Source: Xylanimicrobium pachnodae JCM 13526 = NBRC 107786 (GTDB lineage: Bacteria; Actinomycetota; Actinomycetes; Actinomycetales; Cellulomonadaceae). From it: a stretch of DNA of 64,000 nucleotides. Within the stretch, counting starts at the first letter, position 1. Each line of letters begins with the position of its first letter. The position numbers and the translations under genes are program-made. Of the stretch, positions 1 through 6,888 are shown piece after piece. The stretch spans positions 59,688 through 123,687 of the forward strand of contig BCWJ01000012.1 of the NCBI GenBank assembly GCA_001592145.1, read 5' to 3'. The notes beneath the pieces are model-generated. The model did no database searches. It saw only the letters and a program-made list of their open reading frames with translations, and was not told the DNA's origin.

Positions 1-1
1 C

Positions 2-187
2 GGGTCCCTGACCCCCGTCGGGGGCATTGATGTGTGCGCCCCCGCCTGGTCCGCCACCGCCACCTACACCTCCGGCGACGTCGTCTCCCGCGCCGGCGTC
101 AACCACACCGCCATGTGGTGGAGCCGCGGCGACGTGCCCGGCGCCAACACCACCAACGCGTGGGACGCGGGGTTGCCCTGCGCCTGA
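2..187 (+). CDS. C-terminal end of a secreted polysaccharide-active enzyme: CBM5/12 chitin-binding module (5' truncated)
   Basis: The reading frame is open from the window edge and ends with TGA at 185-187, giving 61 residues. It reads as a compact CBM5/12 module: a CAPAW start, then YTSGDVVSRAGVNHTAMWW, then W near the C-terminus and a closing Cys. The aromatic residues in such modules stack on chitin or cellulose chains outside the cell. The catalytic part lies upstream, so the enzyme class (chitinase, LPMO, other) cannot be read here. The gene stops 74 nt before the tRNA. Confidence 0.8.
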   Translation, partial: GSLTPVGGIDVCAPAWSATATYTSGDVVSRAGVNHTAMWWSRGDVPGANTTNAWDAGLPCA

Positions 188-261
188 CCGCCTGACCGCG
201 GATTTGGGACCGGCCGCCCGAGCGGGTATCCTCGGACGGCCGGTCCCTCGCGGAACGGCTA

Positions 262-348
262 GGTAGCGTGTCCGAGTGGCCTAAGGAGCACGCCTCGAAA
301 GCGTGTGTGGGTGAAAGTCCACCGTGAGTTCGAATCTCACCGCTACCG
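262..348 (+). tRNA. tRNA-Ser(CGA)
   Basis: A class II cloverleaf of 87 nt. The acceptor arms are GGTAGCG (262-268) and CGCTACC (341-347). The anticodon stem CACGC/GCGTG encloses the loop CTCGAAA with anticodon CGA. There is a long variable arm and a T-loop GTTCGAATC. CCA is not encoded. Its 3' end, from 326, doubles as the left attachment site of the integrated element that follows. Confidence 0.97.
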
Positions 349-349
349 C
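326..349. repeat. attL: 24-bp attachment repeat at the tRNA-Ser 3' end
   Basis: These 24 bases (T-arm and acceptor 3' strand of tRNA-Ser) recur without mismatch at 8949-8972, and the match stops at both flanks (T/G on the left, G/A on the right). This copy keeps the tRNA intact. An integrase gene whose 3' end points at this site begins 70 bp away, the usual arrangement for tRNA-targeting tyrosine integrases. Confidence 0.95.
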
Positions 350-359
350 GCAACGAAAA

Positions 360-393
360 CCGCCCCTGACCTGCATAAACAGGTCGGGGGCGG
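360..393. terminator. Strong hairpin terminator after tRNA-Ser
   Basis: A 14-nt arm CCGCCCCTGACCTG (360-373) pairs with CAGGTCGGGGGCGG (380-393) around the loop CATAAA. It lies between the tRNA and the convergent integrase gene and could end transcription from both sides. It is inside the element, so it was brought in to replace the original tRNA terminator now found beyond attR. Confidence 0.8.
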
Positions 394-410
394 AGGCGTT
401 TCCGGGGTCC

Positions 411-433
411 GTGCCCACTATTTGCCCACAACT
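411..433. promoter_or_regulatory. Putative left integrase arm-type sites (two TGCCCAC, 11 bp apart)
   Basis: TGCCCAC occurs at 412-418 and 423-429, one helical turn apart, overlapping the last codons of the integrase gene. Nearly the same 23-bp block, again with two TGCCCAC 11 bp apart, lies at 8837-8859 about 90 bp inside attR. Paired repeats at both ends of an integrated element are what arm-binding domains of tyrosine integrases recognise; assignment as arm sites is inference. Confidence 0.5.
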
Positions 434-1596
434 GCGAGCGAGCGGGCCTGATCCAGGGCGAGCGAAACGCCGTCGAGGTCGTCGTCGAACAGGTCCGCGT
501 ACACGTCGAGCGTCATGGCCGCGGACTTGTGCCCCAGCATCCGCTGGACCGCCTTCACGTTCGCGCCGGCCGACACCGCCAGGCTCGCCGCGGTGTGCCG
601 CAGGTCGTGCGGAGTCACGCGCGGGATCCCCGCCCGCCTGACGGCCTGCTCGAACCACCCGCCCGAGCTCGTGCGCGTCGCGTGCCGTGAACGCCGCAGG
701 TGCCCGCCGTCGCGGCCCGGGAACACCAGGTCGTCGCGGCCCTTGCCCTCGCACGCGCGGGCGAGCTGCTCGGCGAGGAACTTCGGGAACGGCACCGAGC
801 GGCGCTCGTGCGTCTTCGGAGAGCCGACCTCGACGCGGGCCCCGATCTCGACGGCGTTCTCCTCGATGACGAGCCGCCGCTTGAGCATGTCGAGGTTCCG
901 CACCCGCAGCGCGGTCGCCTCACCCCACCGCAGCCCGCAGTAGGCGAGCACCAGAACGAGCGTCCCGTGGGGGCCGGCCTCGCGCACCAGGTCGTGCACC
1001 TGCTCGTGCGTGAGGTACACGCGCGCCTTCGCGGCCCGGGCAGGGAGGTCGACGTCGTCGCGGGCCGCGTTGAACAGCGCCCGGCGATCGCGCACCGCCC
1101 GGTCGAGCACCGCGGCGAGCACCCCGTAGCAGCGGATCACCGTGACGGCGCTCTTCGGCTTCGACTCCCACCGCTTGCCCGTCTTCGGGTCCGGCTTGAT
1201 CCGTTCCGCGGCCGCGCCCGTCGCCTCCTTGCCCGTCGAGAGGCCCGTCACCCAGTCCTGCACCGCCGAGCTCGTCACGTCCTTGACCGCGACGGCGCCC
1301 CACCGGGGCAGGACGTGTACCCGCCATGCCGACTCCAGTGCCGCGTAGGTCGACGGCTTGCGCTGCCGCTTCGACGCCAGCCATGCCGGCCCCAGCTCGC
1401 CCACCGTCGCCCGCGCCGCCGTCGCGTCGATGAACTCCCCGCGCGCCTTCGACACCTCGACCGACGCCGCGAACAGCTCCGCGTCCCGCTTCGTCGTGAA
1501 CCCGCGCTTGTCCGTCTGCGTGCGCGTCCCCGGCTTCCGGTACCGCACGCGGTACCGCTTGCCCGCCTTCGTCGAGTACGCCTCAACCGTCGCCAC
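418..1596 (-). CDS. Tyrosine-type site-specific integrase
   Basis: Catalyses integration and excision at the tRNA-Ser att site. From GTG at 1596 the protein is 392 residues, beginning VATVEAYSTKAGKRYRV. This start sits one base after the TGA of the upstream gene (TGACGTG), so translation is probably coupled; a longer ATG frame from 1674 runs inside that gene. An N-terminal AP2-like arm-binding region (RYRVRYRKPGTRTQ) is followed by a SAM-like core-binding domain and the catalytic domain. All expected active-site residues are visible: Arg in GLRWGEA, HDLRHT (H-x-x-R), His in LGHKS and the nucleophile Tyr in DVYADLF. Family identification is secure; the att site is inferred from position. Confidence 0.95.
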   Translation of the reverse strand: MATVEAYSTKAGKRYRVRYRKPGTRTQTDKRGFTTKRDAELFAASVEVSKARGEFIDATAARATVGELGPAWLASKRQRKPSTYAALESAWRVHVLPRWGAVAVKDVTSSAVQDWVTGLSTGKEATGAAAERIKPDPKTGKRWESKPKSAVTVIRCYGVLAAVLDRAVRDRRALFNAARDDVDLPARAAKARVYLTHEQVHDLVREAGPHGTLVLVLAYCGLRWGEATALRVRNLDMLKRRLVIEENAVEIGARVEVGSPKTHERRSVPFPKFLAEQLARACEGKGRDDLVFPGRDGGHLRRSRHATRTSSGGWFEQAVRRAGIPRVTPHDLRHTAASLAVSAGANVKAVQRMLGHKSAAMTLDVYADLFDDDLDGVSLALDQARSLAVVGK

Positions 1597-1597
1597 G

Positions 1598-2311
1598 TCA
1601 GGCCCCGGCCTTGCCTGGTCCGGCCGCGGGAGCGAGGAAGCCCTTCCGCCGTGCGGTGCGTAGCCAGGAGTCAACCGTCGACCGTGGCACTTCGAATGTG
1701 TCTGCTACGACCTTTGCGGGTCGCTCTCCGAGGACATACGCGATTGTGTAGAGGTCTGCCGCCATCCGCAGGGTGTCCTCTGTCGGGCCGGCTTCTCGGA
1801 GACTGTCTCGCTCGTCGGGCGTCATGAGCCCCCACAACTTCCCCGTTGTCTCGCCGGCCCAGTCCACGAAGGCGAACGCGCCGCGGATGAACGCTTGAAG
1901 GGGGACGCGACGCAGCCCGTCGCCGGTGACGGGCTCGCCGCCAGCCCTCTGTCGAACGAAGAGTTGTGTGATCTCCAGTCTTCCCGAGTTGCGCGATAGC
2001 TCGACGATGGCGTGGACGTCGTAGCCGTGGTAGTCCGTGCCTTTGGCCTCGCACCAAGGGAAGATCGGCAGGCCGCCAATCACCATCCGCGGCGCCCCGT
2101 CTCTTGCCGAGAACCGCTTCGCCACCCTGCCTCGCTCGGGCCACTCGAGGTCGGGTAGCGGTGCCGGTGGGTTCACGGCCCGGTATCGCTCCATCTCCTC
2201 GGGTGGCACGCGGTAGTCCTCGTGAAGACCCGTAGCGGGATCCCGCCTGCCGACGCCAAAGCGCGACCACCACGCCTCGGTGCCCGGGGTGTGCTCGTCA
2301 CCAGAACTCAT
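1598..2311 (-). CDS. Element-encoded protein with C-terminal helix-turn-helix
   Basis: A 237-residue protein encoded just upstream of the integrase and divergent from the excisionase. The last 60 residues (DLYTIAYVLGERPAKVVADTFEVP, then STVDSWLRTARRKGFL) read as a helix-turn-helix of the kind seen at the C-terminus of actinobacterial integrative-element proteins. The N-terminal 170 residues contain several Trp and an acidic/aromatic mid-region with no family I recognise. The position suggests a regulator of int/xis or of immunity. It shares a short intergenic operator region with the excisionase. Confidence 0.7.
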   Translation of the reverse strand: MSSGDEHTPGTEAWWSRFGVGRRDPATGLHEDYRVPPEEMERYRAVNPPAPLPDLEWPERGRVAKRFSARDGAPRMVIGGLPIFPWCEAKGTDYHGYDVHAIVELSRNSGRLEITQLFVRQRAGGEPVTGDGLRRVPLQAFIRGAFAFVDWAGETTGKLWGLMTPDERDSLREAGPTEDTLRMAADLYTIAYVLGERPAKVVADTFEVPRSTVDSWLRTARRKGFLAPAAGPGKAGA

Positions 2312-2343
2312 CTGCCCACGCTCGCACGATCAATACGGGTTCT

Positions 2344-2378
2344 GCAAGACCGCGACACGATCTGAGTCGAGGTCTTGC
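2344..2378. promoter_or_regulatory. Operator-like inverted repeat between divergent int-side and xis promoters
   Basis: GCAAGACC (2344-2351) and GGTCTTGC (2371-2378) form a perfect 8-bp inverted repeat with 19 bp between the arms. A third related half-site, GCAAAACC, lies at 2413-2420, over the start codon of the excisionase. The stretch sits in the roughly 100-bp gap between the two diverging genes, where a lysogeny-type switch would be expected. Confidence 0.55.
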
Positions 2379-2410
2379 GATACTCCGACGCACCGGGTAC
2401 CGTCGCGGTT

Positions 2411-2632
2411 ATGCAAAACCACGACACCATGCTGGATGTCATCCAGCCGGCCACGCTCGCCGCAGAGCTTGGCGTGACGAAGCAGGCTCTAGCGGACTGG
2501 CGATACCGGGGACAGGGTCCCGCGTTCGTGAAGGCGGGCCGAAAGGTGCTGTACCGCCGCCAGGACGTCGACGAGTGGCTCGAACAGAACGTCCACACCC
2601 GCACCGACACCAAGCGTGCGGCCGTCGCGTGA
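2411..2632 (+). CDS. Excisionase / MerR-type HTH (HTH_17) protein
   Basis: From ATG at 2411 the protein has 73 residues. It reads IQPATLAAELGVTKQALADW, then RYRGQGPAFVKAGRKVLYRR and VDEWLEQN, the standard winged-helix signature of helix-turn-helix domain 17 excisionases. Such proteins bind near att sites and bias the integrase towards excision; they also act as early regulators. The frame is open upstream to an ATG at 2375, but that would cover the operator. ATG at 2429 is another possible start. Confidence 0.85.
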   Translation: MQNHDTMLDVIQPATLAAELGVTKQALADWRYRGQGPAFVKAGRKVLYRRQDVDEWLEQNVHTRTDTKRAAVA

Positions 2633-2733
2633 CGACGCCGGCGCTCGCGGCCATGTCCGCACACGAAGAAGCCCGCCGAGACAGTTGCAGCGGCTCGACG
2701 GGCGAGGTTCCCACCCCAACCAAGGAGCAGAAC

Positions 2734-3258
2734 ATGAACCACACCCTACGGCAGACCTCCGACGCCCTGGGCGCCGAGGTCGTCGCCCGCATCTACACCG
2801 CCATGCAGTTCGAGGCGCTCGACCTCGACCACCTCGCGGCCCGGCTCAACATCCCCACGGAGGAGCTGGACGACAGGCTCGCGAACCCGCGCCTCCTGCG
2901 GATGAGCGACCTTCGCCTCATTGCGGCCGCACTGGGCGCCTCCGTCCAGCGCCTCCTGGGCGACAACCTGTCCGACCTCGACCCGACCGTGCCCGCCTGG
3001 GTGACCCACATCGACCCGTGGGCCGACCTGGGCACTCCCGATGCCTTCCGCATCCTGGCCCGCCACGCCAGCACCACCGCCGGCACGATCTCGCTCACGC
3101 AGACGCAGCGCCCCGACGGCACCCTGGGCTACCTCGCCCTCGACCTGTCCGGTGTCGTCGACGTCGTCATCACCGACCCCGACGACCTCCGCAACACCGT
3201 CGACGGCCTCGCCACCGCGATCGGGCACCTCGTCGACGCCTACGAGGACGCCCGGTGA
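2734..3258 (+). CDS. Small XRE-like DNA-binding protein of the element
   Basis: 174 residues from ATG at 2734, preceded by AAGGAGCAG. Residues 25-75 (HLAARLNIPTEELDDRLANP, then LRMSDLRLIAAALGASVQRLL) look like an XRE/Cro-type helix-turn-helix. The rest (residues 80-174) is an alpha/beta region ending LATAIGHLVDAYEDAR with no family I recognise. It is the first of a run of tightly overlapping rightward genes and could be a repressor or an early regulator of the replication module. Confidence 0.65.
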   Translation: MNHTLRQTSDALGAEVVARIYTAMQFEALDLDHLAARLNIPTEELDDRLANPRLLRMSDLRLIAAALGASVQRLLGDNLSDLDPTVPAWVTHIDPWADLGTPDAFRILARHASTTAGTISLTQTQRPDGTLGYLALDLSGVVDVVITDPDDLRNTVDGLATAIGHLVDAYEDAR

Positions 3259-3467
3259 CCGCCCGGTACGGCGCTCGCGGCCCGTCTGGGCGCGTCTGGT
3301 GCCCCGGGCCCACCGACAGCGCGGGGGAGTCCCTGACACCCGCGGCCGCCGCAGACGTGGTGCGCCAGCTCGTCATCGACGGTGGTCTCGACCTCATGCG
3401 CTCCGTCGACGGCGGCCCATGGCAACCCGCCGACGTGACCGAGCTCGACGCCGTCCCCGTCGCATGA
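3255..3467 (+). CDS. Small hypothetical protein, 70 aa
   Basis: Starts with GTG at 3255 overlapping the preceding stop (GTGA), and ends 4 bp into the next start (ATGA at 3464), so it is embedded in the operon. The protein has a central LTPAAAADVVRQLVIDGGLD helix and ends DVTELDAVPVA. No family recognised. One copy of the 14-mer repeat overlaps codons 5-9. Confidence 0.55.
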   Translation: MTARYGARGPSGRVWCPGPTDSAGESLTPAAAADVVRQLVIDGGLDLMRSVDGGPWQPADVTELDAVPVA

Positions 3468-3649
3468 CCCGACCGGCGACCGCCTGGCGCGACCCCACCG
3501 GCGACGCCGCGGCCGCGAACGTCGATCGCGGCCGCGAGCGCCGCCGAACGCCCACCAGGCGGCTGCCGGGTACCTCGCATACCGCCATGCGCAGCACCGC
3601 GCCCGGACCCGGATGGAGGGGAGCAGATGGGAAGCAGCCTCGACGTTGA
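3464..3649 (+). CDS. Small basic hypothetical protein, 61 aa
   Basis: ATG at 3464 overlaps the previous stop codon; the gene ends 22 bp inside the replication gene. It is rich in Arg (GRERRRTPTRRLPG) and contains the inverted copy of the 14-mer repeat. Coding status rests only on the overlaps and the open frame; it could be a spacer between two real genes. Confidence 0.35.
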   Translation: MTRPATAWRDPTGDAAAANVDRGRERRRTPTRRLPGTSHTAMRSTAPGPGWRGADGKQPRR

Positions 3650-4523
3650 TGGGGCCAGGCCTGCCGTCGCATGGGTCGCCTCGCTGCCCCGCGCCTACCG
3701 GGTCTCCGGGGACGAGCGGTCCGTCCTGTTCGCGCTCGCCTGCGACTCGTTCGACGGCTTCGTCACCTCGCCGGCTGCCCGCGACCTCGCGGAGTGGTCG
3801 GGCGTCCTGCGCAGCTCGCTGTGGGAGATCATCGCGCGCCTGGAGAAGCCCACCGAGAAGCGCCCCGCGCTGCTCGAACGGGAGTCACGGCCTGGACGCC
3901 GAACCACCTTCCGACTGCTCCGCGACCCGTCCGGCGACACCGGACAGGTAGGGACCCGTCCGGCCACGCCGGACACCCCGCAGGTGACCCGTCCGGCGAC
4001 ACCGGACACCACCCGTCCGGCGACCCGTCCGGCGAGGTGTCCGGCCACGCCGGACACCACCCTTTCCCTTACCAAGAGCATGCATGCAGAGCACCCCGCC
4101 CCGGGCATCGACGACCAGCTCGCCACCGTCCGGGCGGCCGCCCTCGCTGCGCTCGCCGGCGTGATCCTCGACCAGCCGCACGGCTCCCAGCTCGACGGCC
4201 GCGACACGTGGGCCCAGCGCCTACGCGACACCGGATGGAACGCCCCGGCGCTCGCGGCCGAACTCACCGCCCACCCGATCCGCGGCGCACGCTCCGCCGG
4301 CCTGCTCCGCTCCCGCCTGGCCGAACTCGTCACGCAGGGCGCCCCGACGACGTCGACGGTCCAGGTGTCGCCAGGTGCGTGCCCCGACCACGGGACGGCG
4401 CTCGCGGCCACCGGCACGTGCTCGAGCTGCTCCGCAGACCACCACGACCCCGAGGAACACCACCTGTCCCGCCCTCGCAGCACCTGCCGCCGCTGCGCCG
4501 CCGTCGAGAGGTTTGCCGCATGA
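3627..4523 (+). CDS. Replication-initiator-like protein (lambda O type organisation) with C-terminal zinc ribbon
   Basis: 298 residues; ATG at 3627 follows GGAGGGGAGCAG. Residues 15-95 read as a winged helix (VSGDERSVLFALACDSFDGF, then ARDLAEWSGVLRSSLWEIIARLEK), like the DNA-binding domains of phage O-type initiators and primosomal HTH proteins. Residues 97-145 are a Thr/Pro-rich linker (RPATPDT repeats) encoded by the iteron-like dyads. Residues 150-235 form a helical domain, and the end carries CPDHG...CSSC...CRRC, a zinc-ribbon pattern. Iterons inside the gene, as in lambda O, suggest an origin within the coding sequence. That function is inferred from architecture, not from a named family match. 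Confidence 0.6.
   Translation: MGSSLDVDGARPAVAWVASLPRAYRVSGDERSVLFALACDSFDGFVTSPAARDLAEWSGVLRSSLWEIIARLEKPTEKRPALLERESRPGRRTTFRLLRDPSGDTGQVGTRPATPDTPQVTRPATPDTTRPATRPARCPATPDTTLSLTKSMHAEHPAPGIDDQLATVRAAALAALAGVILDQPHGSQLDGRDTWAQRLRDTGWNAPALAAELTAHPIRGARSAGLLRSRLAELVTQGAPTTSTVQVSPGACPDHGTALAATGTCSSCSADHHDPEEHHLSRPRSTCRRCAAVERFAA
3924..4060. repeat. Iteron-like dyad repeats inside the rep-like gene (putative origin)
   Basis: Three 23-bp units begin GACCCGTCCGGC at 3924, 3953 and 3986. Each carries an inverted repeat GTCCGG...CCGGAC (3929-3945, 3958-3974, 3991-4007). Two further GTCCGG half-sites are at 4015 and 4027, and another full dyad is at 4039-4055. Spacing is 29-33 bp, about three helical turns. 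An AT-richer patch (CCTTTCCCTTACCAAGAGCA, 4061-4080) follows immediately, as in phage origins of the O type. Use as an origin is inference. Confidence 0.65.
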
Positions 4524-4729
4524 TCCGCCCCACGCTCCCGCGCTGCCCCGAGCACGGGCAGACCCTCACCACCGACGGCGCCTGCCCGGCCTGCCGCGCC
4601 GACCACCTCGCCGGCGAGCACCGCCACCGAACCCCGACCTGCACCGAGTGCCCACCAGCTCCAGACACGACCCGCTGGCTCGACACCACGGCGCTCGCGG
4701 CCGGGGACCGCAACCACCAGGAGGCATGA
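4520..4729 (+). CDS. Zinc-ribbon protein, 69 aa
   Basis: ATG at 4520 overlaps the TGA of the replication-like gene. The protein carries CPEHGQTLTTDGACPACRADH and CTECPP, two or three knuckles able to bind zinc. The same spacing (CPDHG-x-TG-CSSCSADH) forms the C-terminus of the upstream protein, so the two look like a duplicated module. It may help the initiator bind DNA or a partner protein; no function is assigned. Confidence 0.6.
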   Translation: MIRPTLPRCPEHGQTLTTDGACPACRADHLAGEHRHRTPTCTECPPAPDTTRWLDTTALAAGDRNHQEA

Positions 4730-4733
4730 CCCA

Positions 4734-5858
4734 ATGACAACCCTCAGAGTCGCAACACTCGAAACCCTGTTCACCGCGGACGACTCGGGCCTCGTCGCCA
4801 CCGTCGACAGAGCCCGGCAGACCACCCGAGACCTCGACGGATCACATGCCGAGGTCCAGGTCGACGCCGACGCCGATGCCGCGGCCGCCGATCTCGACCG
4901 GATCGCGGACGCCGCCCGGGACCTCGACGGCACCCGCTCCGAGGTCGAGGTACGCGCCGACGTCGACGGCGCCAACCAGGACCTCGACACCACCACGGAC
5001 CAGCTCGCCGGGATCGACGGCGACACTGCCACGGTCCACGTGGACGCCGACGTCGAGCCTGCCCGCGAGAACCTGGCCCGGGCCGGGGAGATGACCGGCG
5101 AGTTCCGCGACGAGGCACGCTCGAACTTCGCCGAGGTGACCTCGTCGTTCTCGGGCGACATGACCAGCATCGCCGACCTCGCCCAAGGCACCCTCGGCGG
5201 CCTCGCCGGGTCCCTCACCGGGCCGCTCGGCATCGCCCTGGGCGCGGCCGCGGTCGGTGTCGGCGCGATCGTCGGCAAGCTCCAGGACGCCGCCGACAAG
5301 GCGTCCGAGTTCCGCGCCGAGACATCCGCCCTGACGAAGGAACTCATCGATGCCGACGGCGCGCTCGACGACATCGACTTCGCGGGCAAACTCCAGGACT
5401 GGCTCGGCGCCGAGCACCAGGCGGACAACTGGTTCACCTGGTGGACGAACGAGCTGACCACCAACCTGCAGGCCGTCGAGCAAGCCGCGCGCGACGCCGG
5501 CGTCAGCATCGGTGACTACCTGGGTGCACTGTCCGAGGGCGACGTCGAGGAAGCCGCCCGCGTGCTCGACGGCTACCACGACCGCCTGACGGCCATCGAC
5601 ACCGAGCTCGGGCCCTTGGAGCGCAAGCACGACGCCTGGGTGCAGGCGATCAACGCCGGCGTGCCCGCCACCGTCGACTGGTCCAACGCCGAGGACGAAC
5701 GCCTCTCCCAGCTCCGCGCCGAGCGCGACGGCCTGGACGCCCTCATGCCCAAGCTCGACGAGCACATCGAGCAAGTCACCACCGCAACGCACGAGTCCGA
5801 CCTCCTCGCCGCCGTACCCGAGGGCATCACAACGAGCCTGCGGAGCGTCCTCGCATGA
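4734..5858 (+). CDS. Miniature tape-measure-like protein
   Basis: 374 residues, ATG at 4734. Residues 10-110 show a typical start of actinophage tape-measure proteins: LFTADDSGLVATVDRARQTT followed by short repeats DAEVQVDADAD / SEVEVRADVD / ATVHVDADVEPARENL. Residues 145-180 are Gly/Ala-rich and hydrophobic (GSLTGPLGIALGAAAVGVGA), like the membrane segment of tape measures. The C-terminal half is helical and coiled-coil-like with a Trp-rich patch (DNWFTWWTNE). Genuine tape measures usually exceed 600 residues, so this is very short. It overlaps the next gene by 4 bp. No tail gene accompanies it. Confidence 0.55.
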   Translation: MTTLRVATLETLFTADDSGLVATVDRARQTTRDLDGSHAEVQVDADADAAAADLDRIADAARDLDGTRSEVEVRADVDGANQDLDTTTDQLAGIDGDTATVHVDADVEPARENLARAGEMTGEFRDEARSNFAEVTSSFSGDMTSIADLAQGTLGGLAGSLTGPLGIALGAAAVGVGAIVGKLQDAADKASEFRAETSALTKELIDADGALDDIDFAGKLQDWLGAEHQADNWFTWWTNELTTNLQAVEQAARDAGVSIGDYLGALSEGDVEEAARVLDGYHDRLTAIDTELGPLERKHDAWVQAINAGVPATVDWSNAEDERLSQLRAERDGLDALMPKLDEHIEQVTTATHESDLLAAVPEGITTSLRSVLA

Positions 5859-6670
5859 CCTACGTGTACATCGACACCACCGACGCCGGCGCGGTCATCG
5901 CGACCGACACCTGGCTCCTGGACCCACCATCCATCCGTGAACGCGCCAAGCAGCGCATCGACCACAAGCGCGGCATCGTCGCCACCGGGACCGGAACGTT
6001 CGGCCTCCCCGGCCGGATCATGGACCTCGTCGACGAGTTCGACCCGGACGCCACCAAGATGCCCAACCTCGACGCCGTCGCCGCCGGCGCAGCCCTCGTC
6101 CTCCCGCAGGTCTGGGAGGGCATCCCCGAGGACCGCCGACTTCCCTCGTCGAGCGTGTACCTCGTCGGGCGCTCCGCGGCCGCCGACACCTACGTCACCA
6201 TCGAGCTCAGCAACTCCGACGAGTTCCGGCCCACCACGATCCACGGCGCCCACGTTCGCCCCACGCCACCCGGCTACCACGCCATGCCCAGCGAGGTGCG
6301 CAACCTGGAACGGACCGCCGCGTGGCTCACCGACCAAGACCGCCCCGACGCCGCCGCGACAGCACGCCAGAACCTAGCCACGATCTCCGGCCCACACGCC
6401 CGCCCCGTCCCCGCGAACCTGCCACCAGCTCGCCTCATCGCGTTCGCCGAGCACACCCGGGCCAAGCGGGCCCTCGTCCCCGTTGCCTCGTGGTTCCAGA
6501 CCCCGTTCGGCGGCCACCTCGACGTCAGCCACCTACGACCCGACCAGATCACCACCACCCGCGTCCACCAGTTCGACCCCCACGACGACGCCAACGTCAT
6601 GTTCCGCGACCACGCCGACTACTACGTCAACGACCAGTTCATCAACCCACTCACCGGAAGGCACCCATGA
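5855..6670 (+). CDS. Unknown element protein; N-terminus resembles HslV/proteasome-beta Ntn hydrolases
   Basis: 271 residues, overlapping its neighbours by 4 bp on both sides. The start MTYVYIDTTDAGAVIATDTW lines up with the HslV N-terminus as I remember it. After Met removal Thr is residue 1 and Asp is residue 17, the two conserved proteasome-fold positions. Residue 33, the catalytic Lys in HslV, is Arg here (KQRI), with Lys at 31. IVATGTGTFGL then matches the next strand and Gly turn. The C-terminal half (from about residue 140) is unlike HslV and rich in His/Asp. Placed beside scaffold and capsid genes, it could be a maturation protease or a non-catalytic relative. The fold assignment needs a structure prediction. 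Confidence 0.5.
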   Translation: MTYVYIDTTDAGAVIATDTWLLDPPSIRERAKQRIDHKRGIVATGTGTFGLPGRIMDLVDEFDPDATKMPNLDAVAAGAALVLPQVWEGIPEDRRLPSSSVYLVGRSAAADTYVTIELSNSDEFRPTTIHGAHVRPTPPGYHAMPSEVRNLERTAAWLTDQDRPDAAATARQNLATISGPHARPVPANLPPARLIAFAEHTRAKRALVPVASWFQTPFGGHLDVSHLRPDQITTTRVHQFDPHDDANVMFRDHADYYVNDQFINPLTGRHP

Positions 6671-6888
6671 AGACCCCCCAAACCACCACCGAGCCGCCGG
6701 ACGCCCGCGCCCGGGCTATCGCAGCGGCCGGCGCAGCATTCGCCGAGGGATACCGCCTCCTCGACACGCTGCCCGTCGAGGAGGCCGCACGCCGCGCGTA
6801 CACCCCGACCGGCCCACCCCTCGACGAACTGGAGGCGCGCATCCGCGCCCGCCGCACCCAGCACCTCACCCGAAAGGAAACTCGATGA
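6667..6888 (+). CDS. Small hypothetical protein, 73 aa
   Basis: ATG at 6667 overlaps the preceding TGA and its own stop overlaps the scaffold-like gene start. Mostly helical: ARAIAAAGAAFAEGYRLLDT then LDELEARIRARRTQHLTRKE. No family recognised. The location directly before the scaffold and capsid genes suggests a morphogenesis role. Confidence 0.6.
   Translation: MKTPQTTTEPPDARARAIAAAGAAFAEGYRLLDTLPVEEAARRAYTPTGPPLDELEARIRARRTQHLTRKETR

Larger units (their letters stand above)
2639..4702. repeat. Six exact dispersed copies of the 14-mer CGGCGCTCGCGGCC
   Basis: Exact copies lie at 2639-2652, 3269-3282, 3530-3543 (inverted), 4246-4259, 4396-4409 and 4689-4702; a 13/14 match is at 6910-6923. 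They occur between genes, over a gene start and inside genes in different reading frames (Ala-Leu-Ala-Ala in some, Gly-Ala-Arg-Gly in one). Codon bias alone therefore does not explain them. I did not find exact copies elsewhere in the window by eye. The span covers the replication module of the element. Confidence 0.75.

Noticed and set aside
418..1674. Integrase start at ATG 1674
   Set aside because: It would overlap the upstream HTH gene by 77 bp and add a low-complexity Pro/Arg N-terminus; GTG at 1596 follows that gene's stop by one base.
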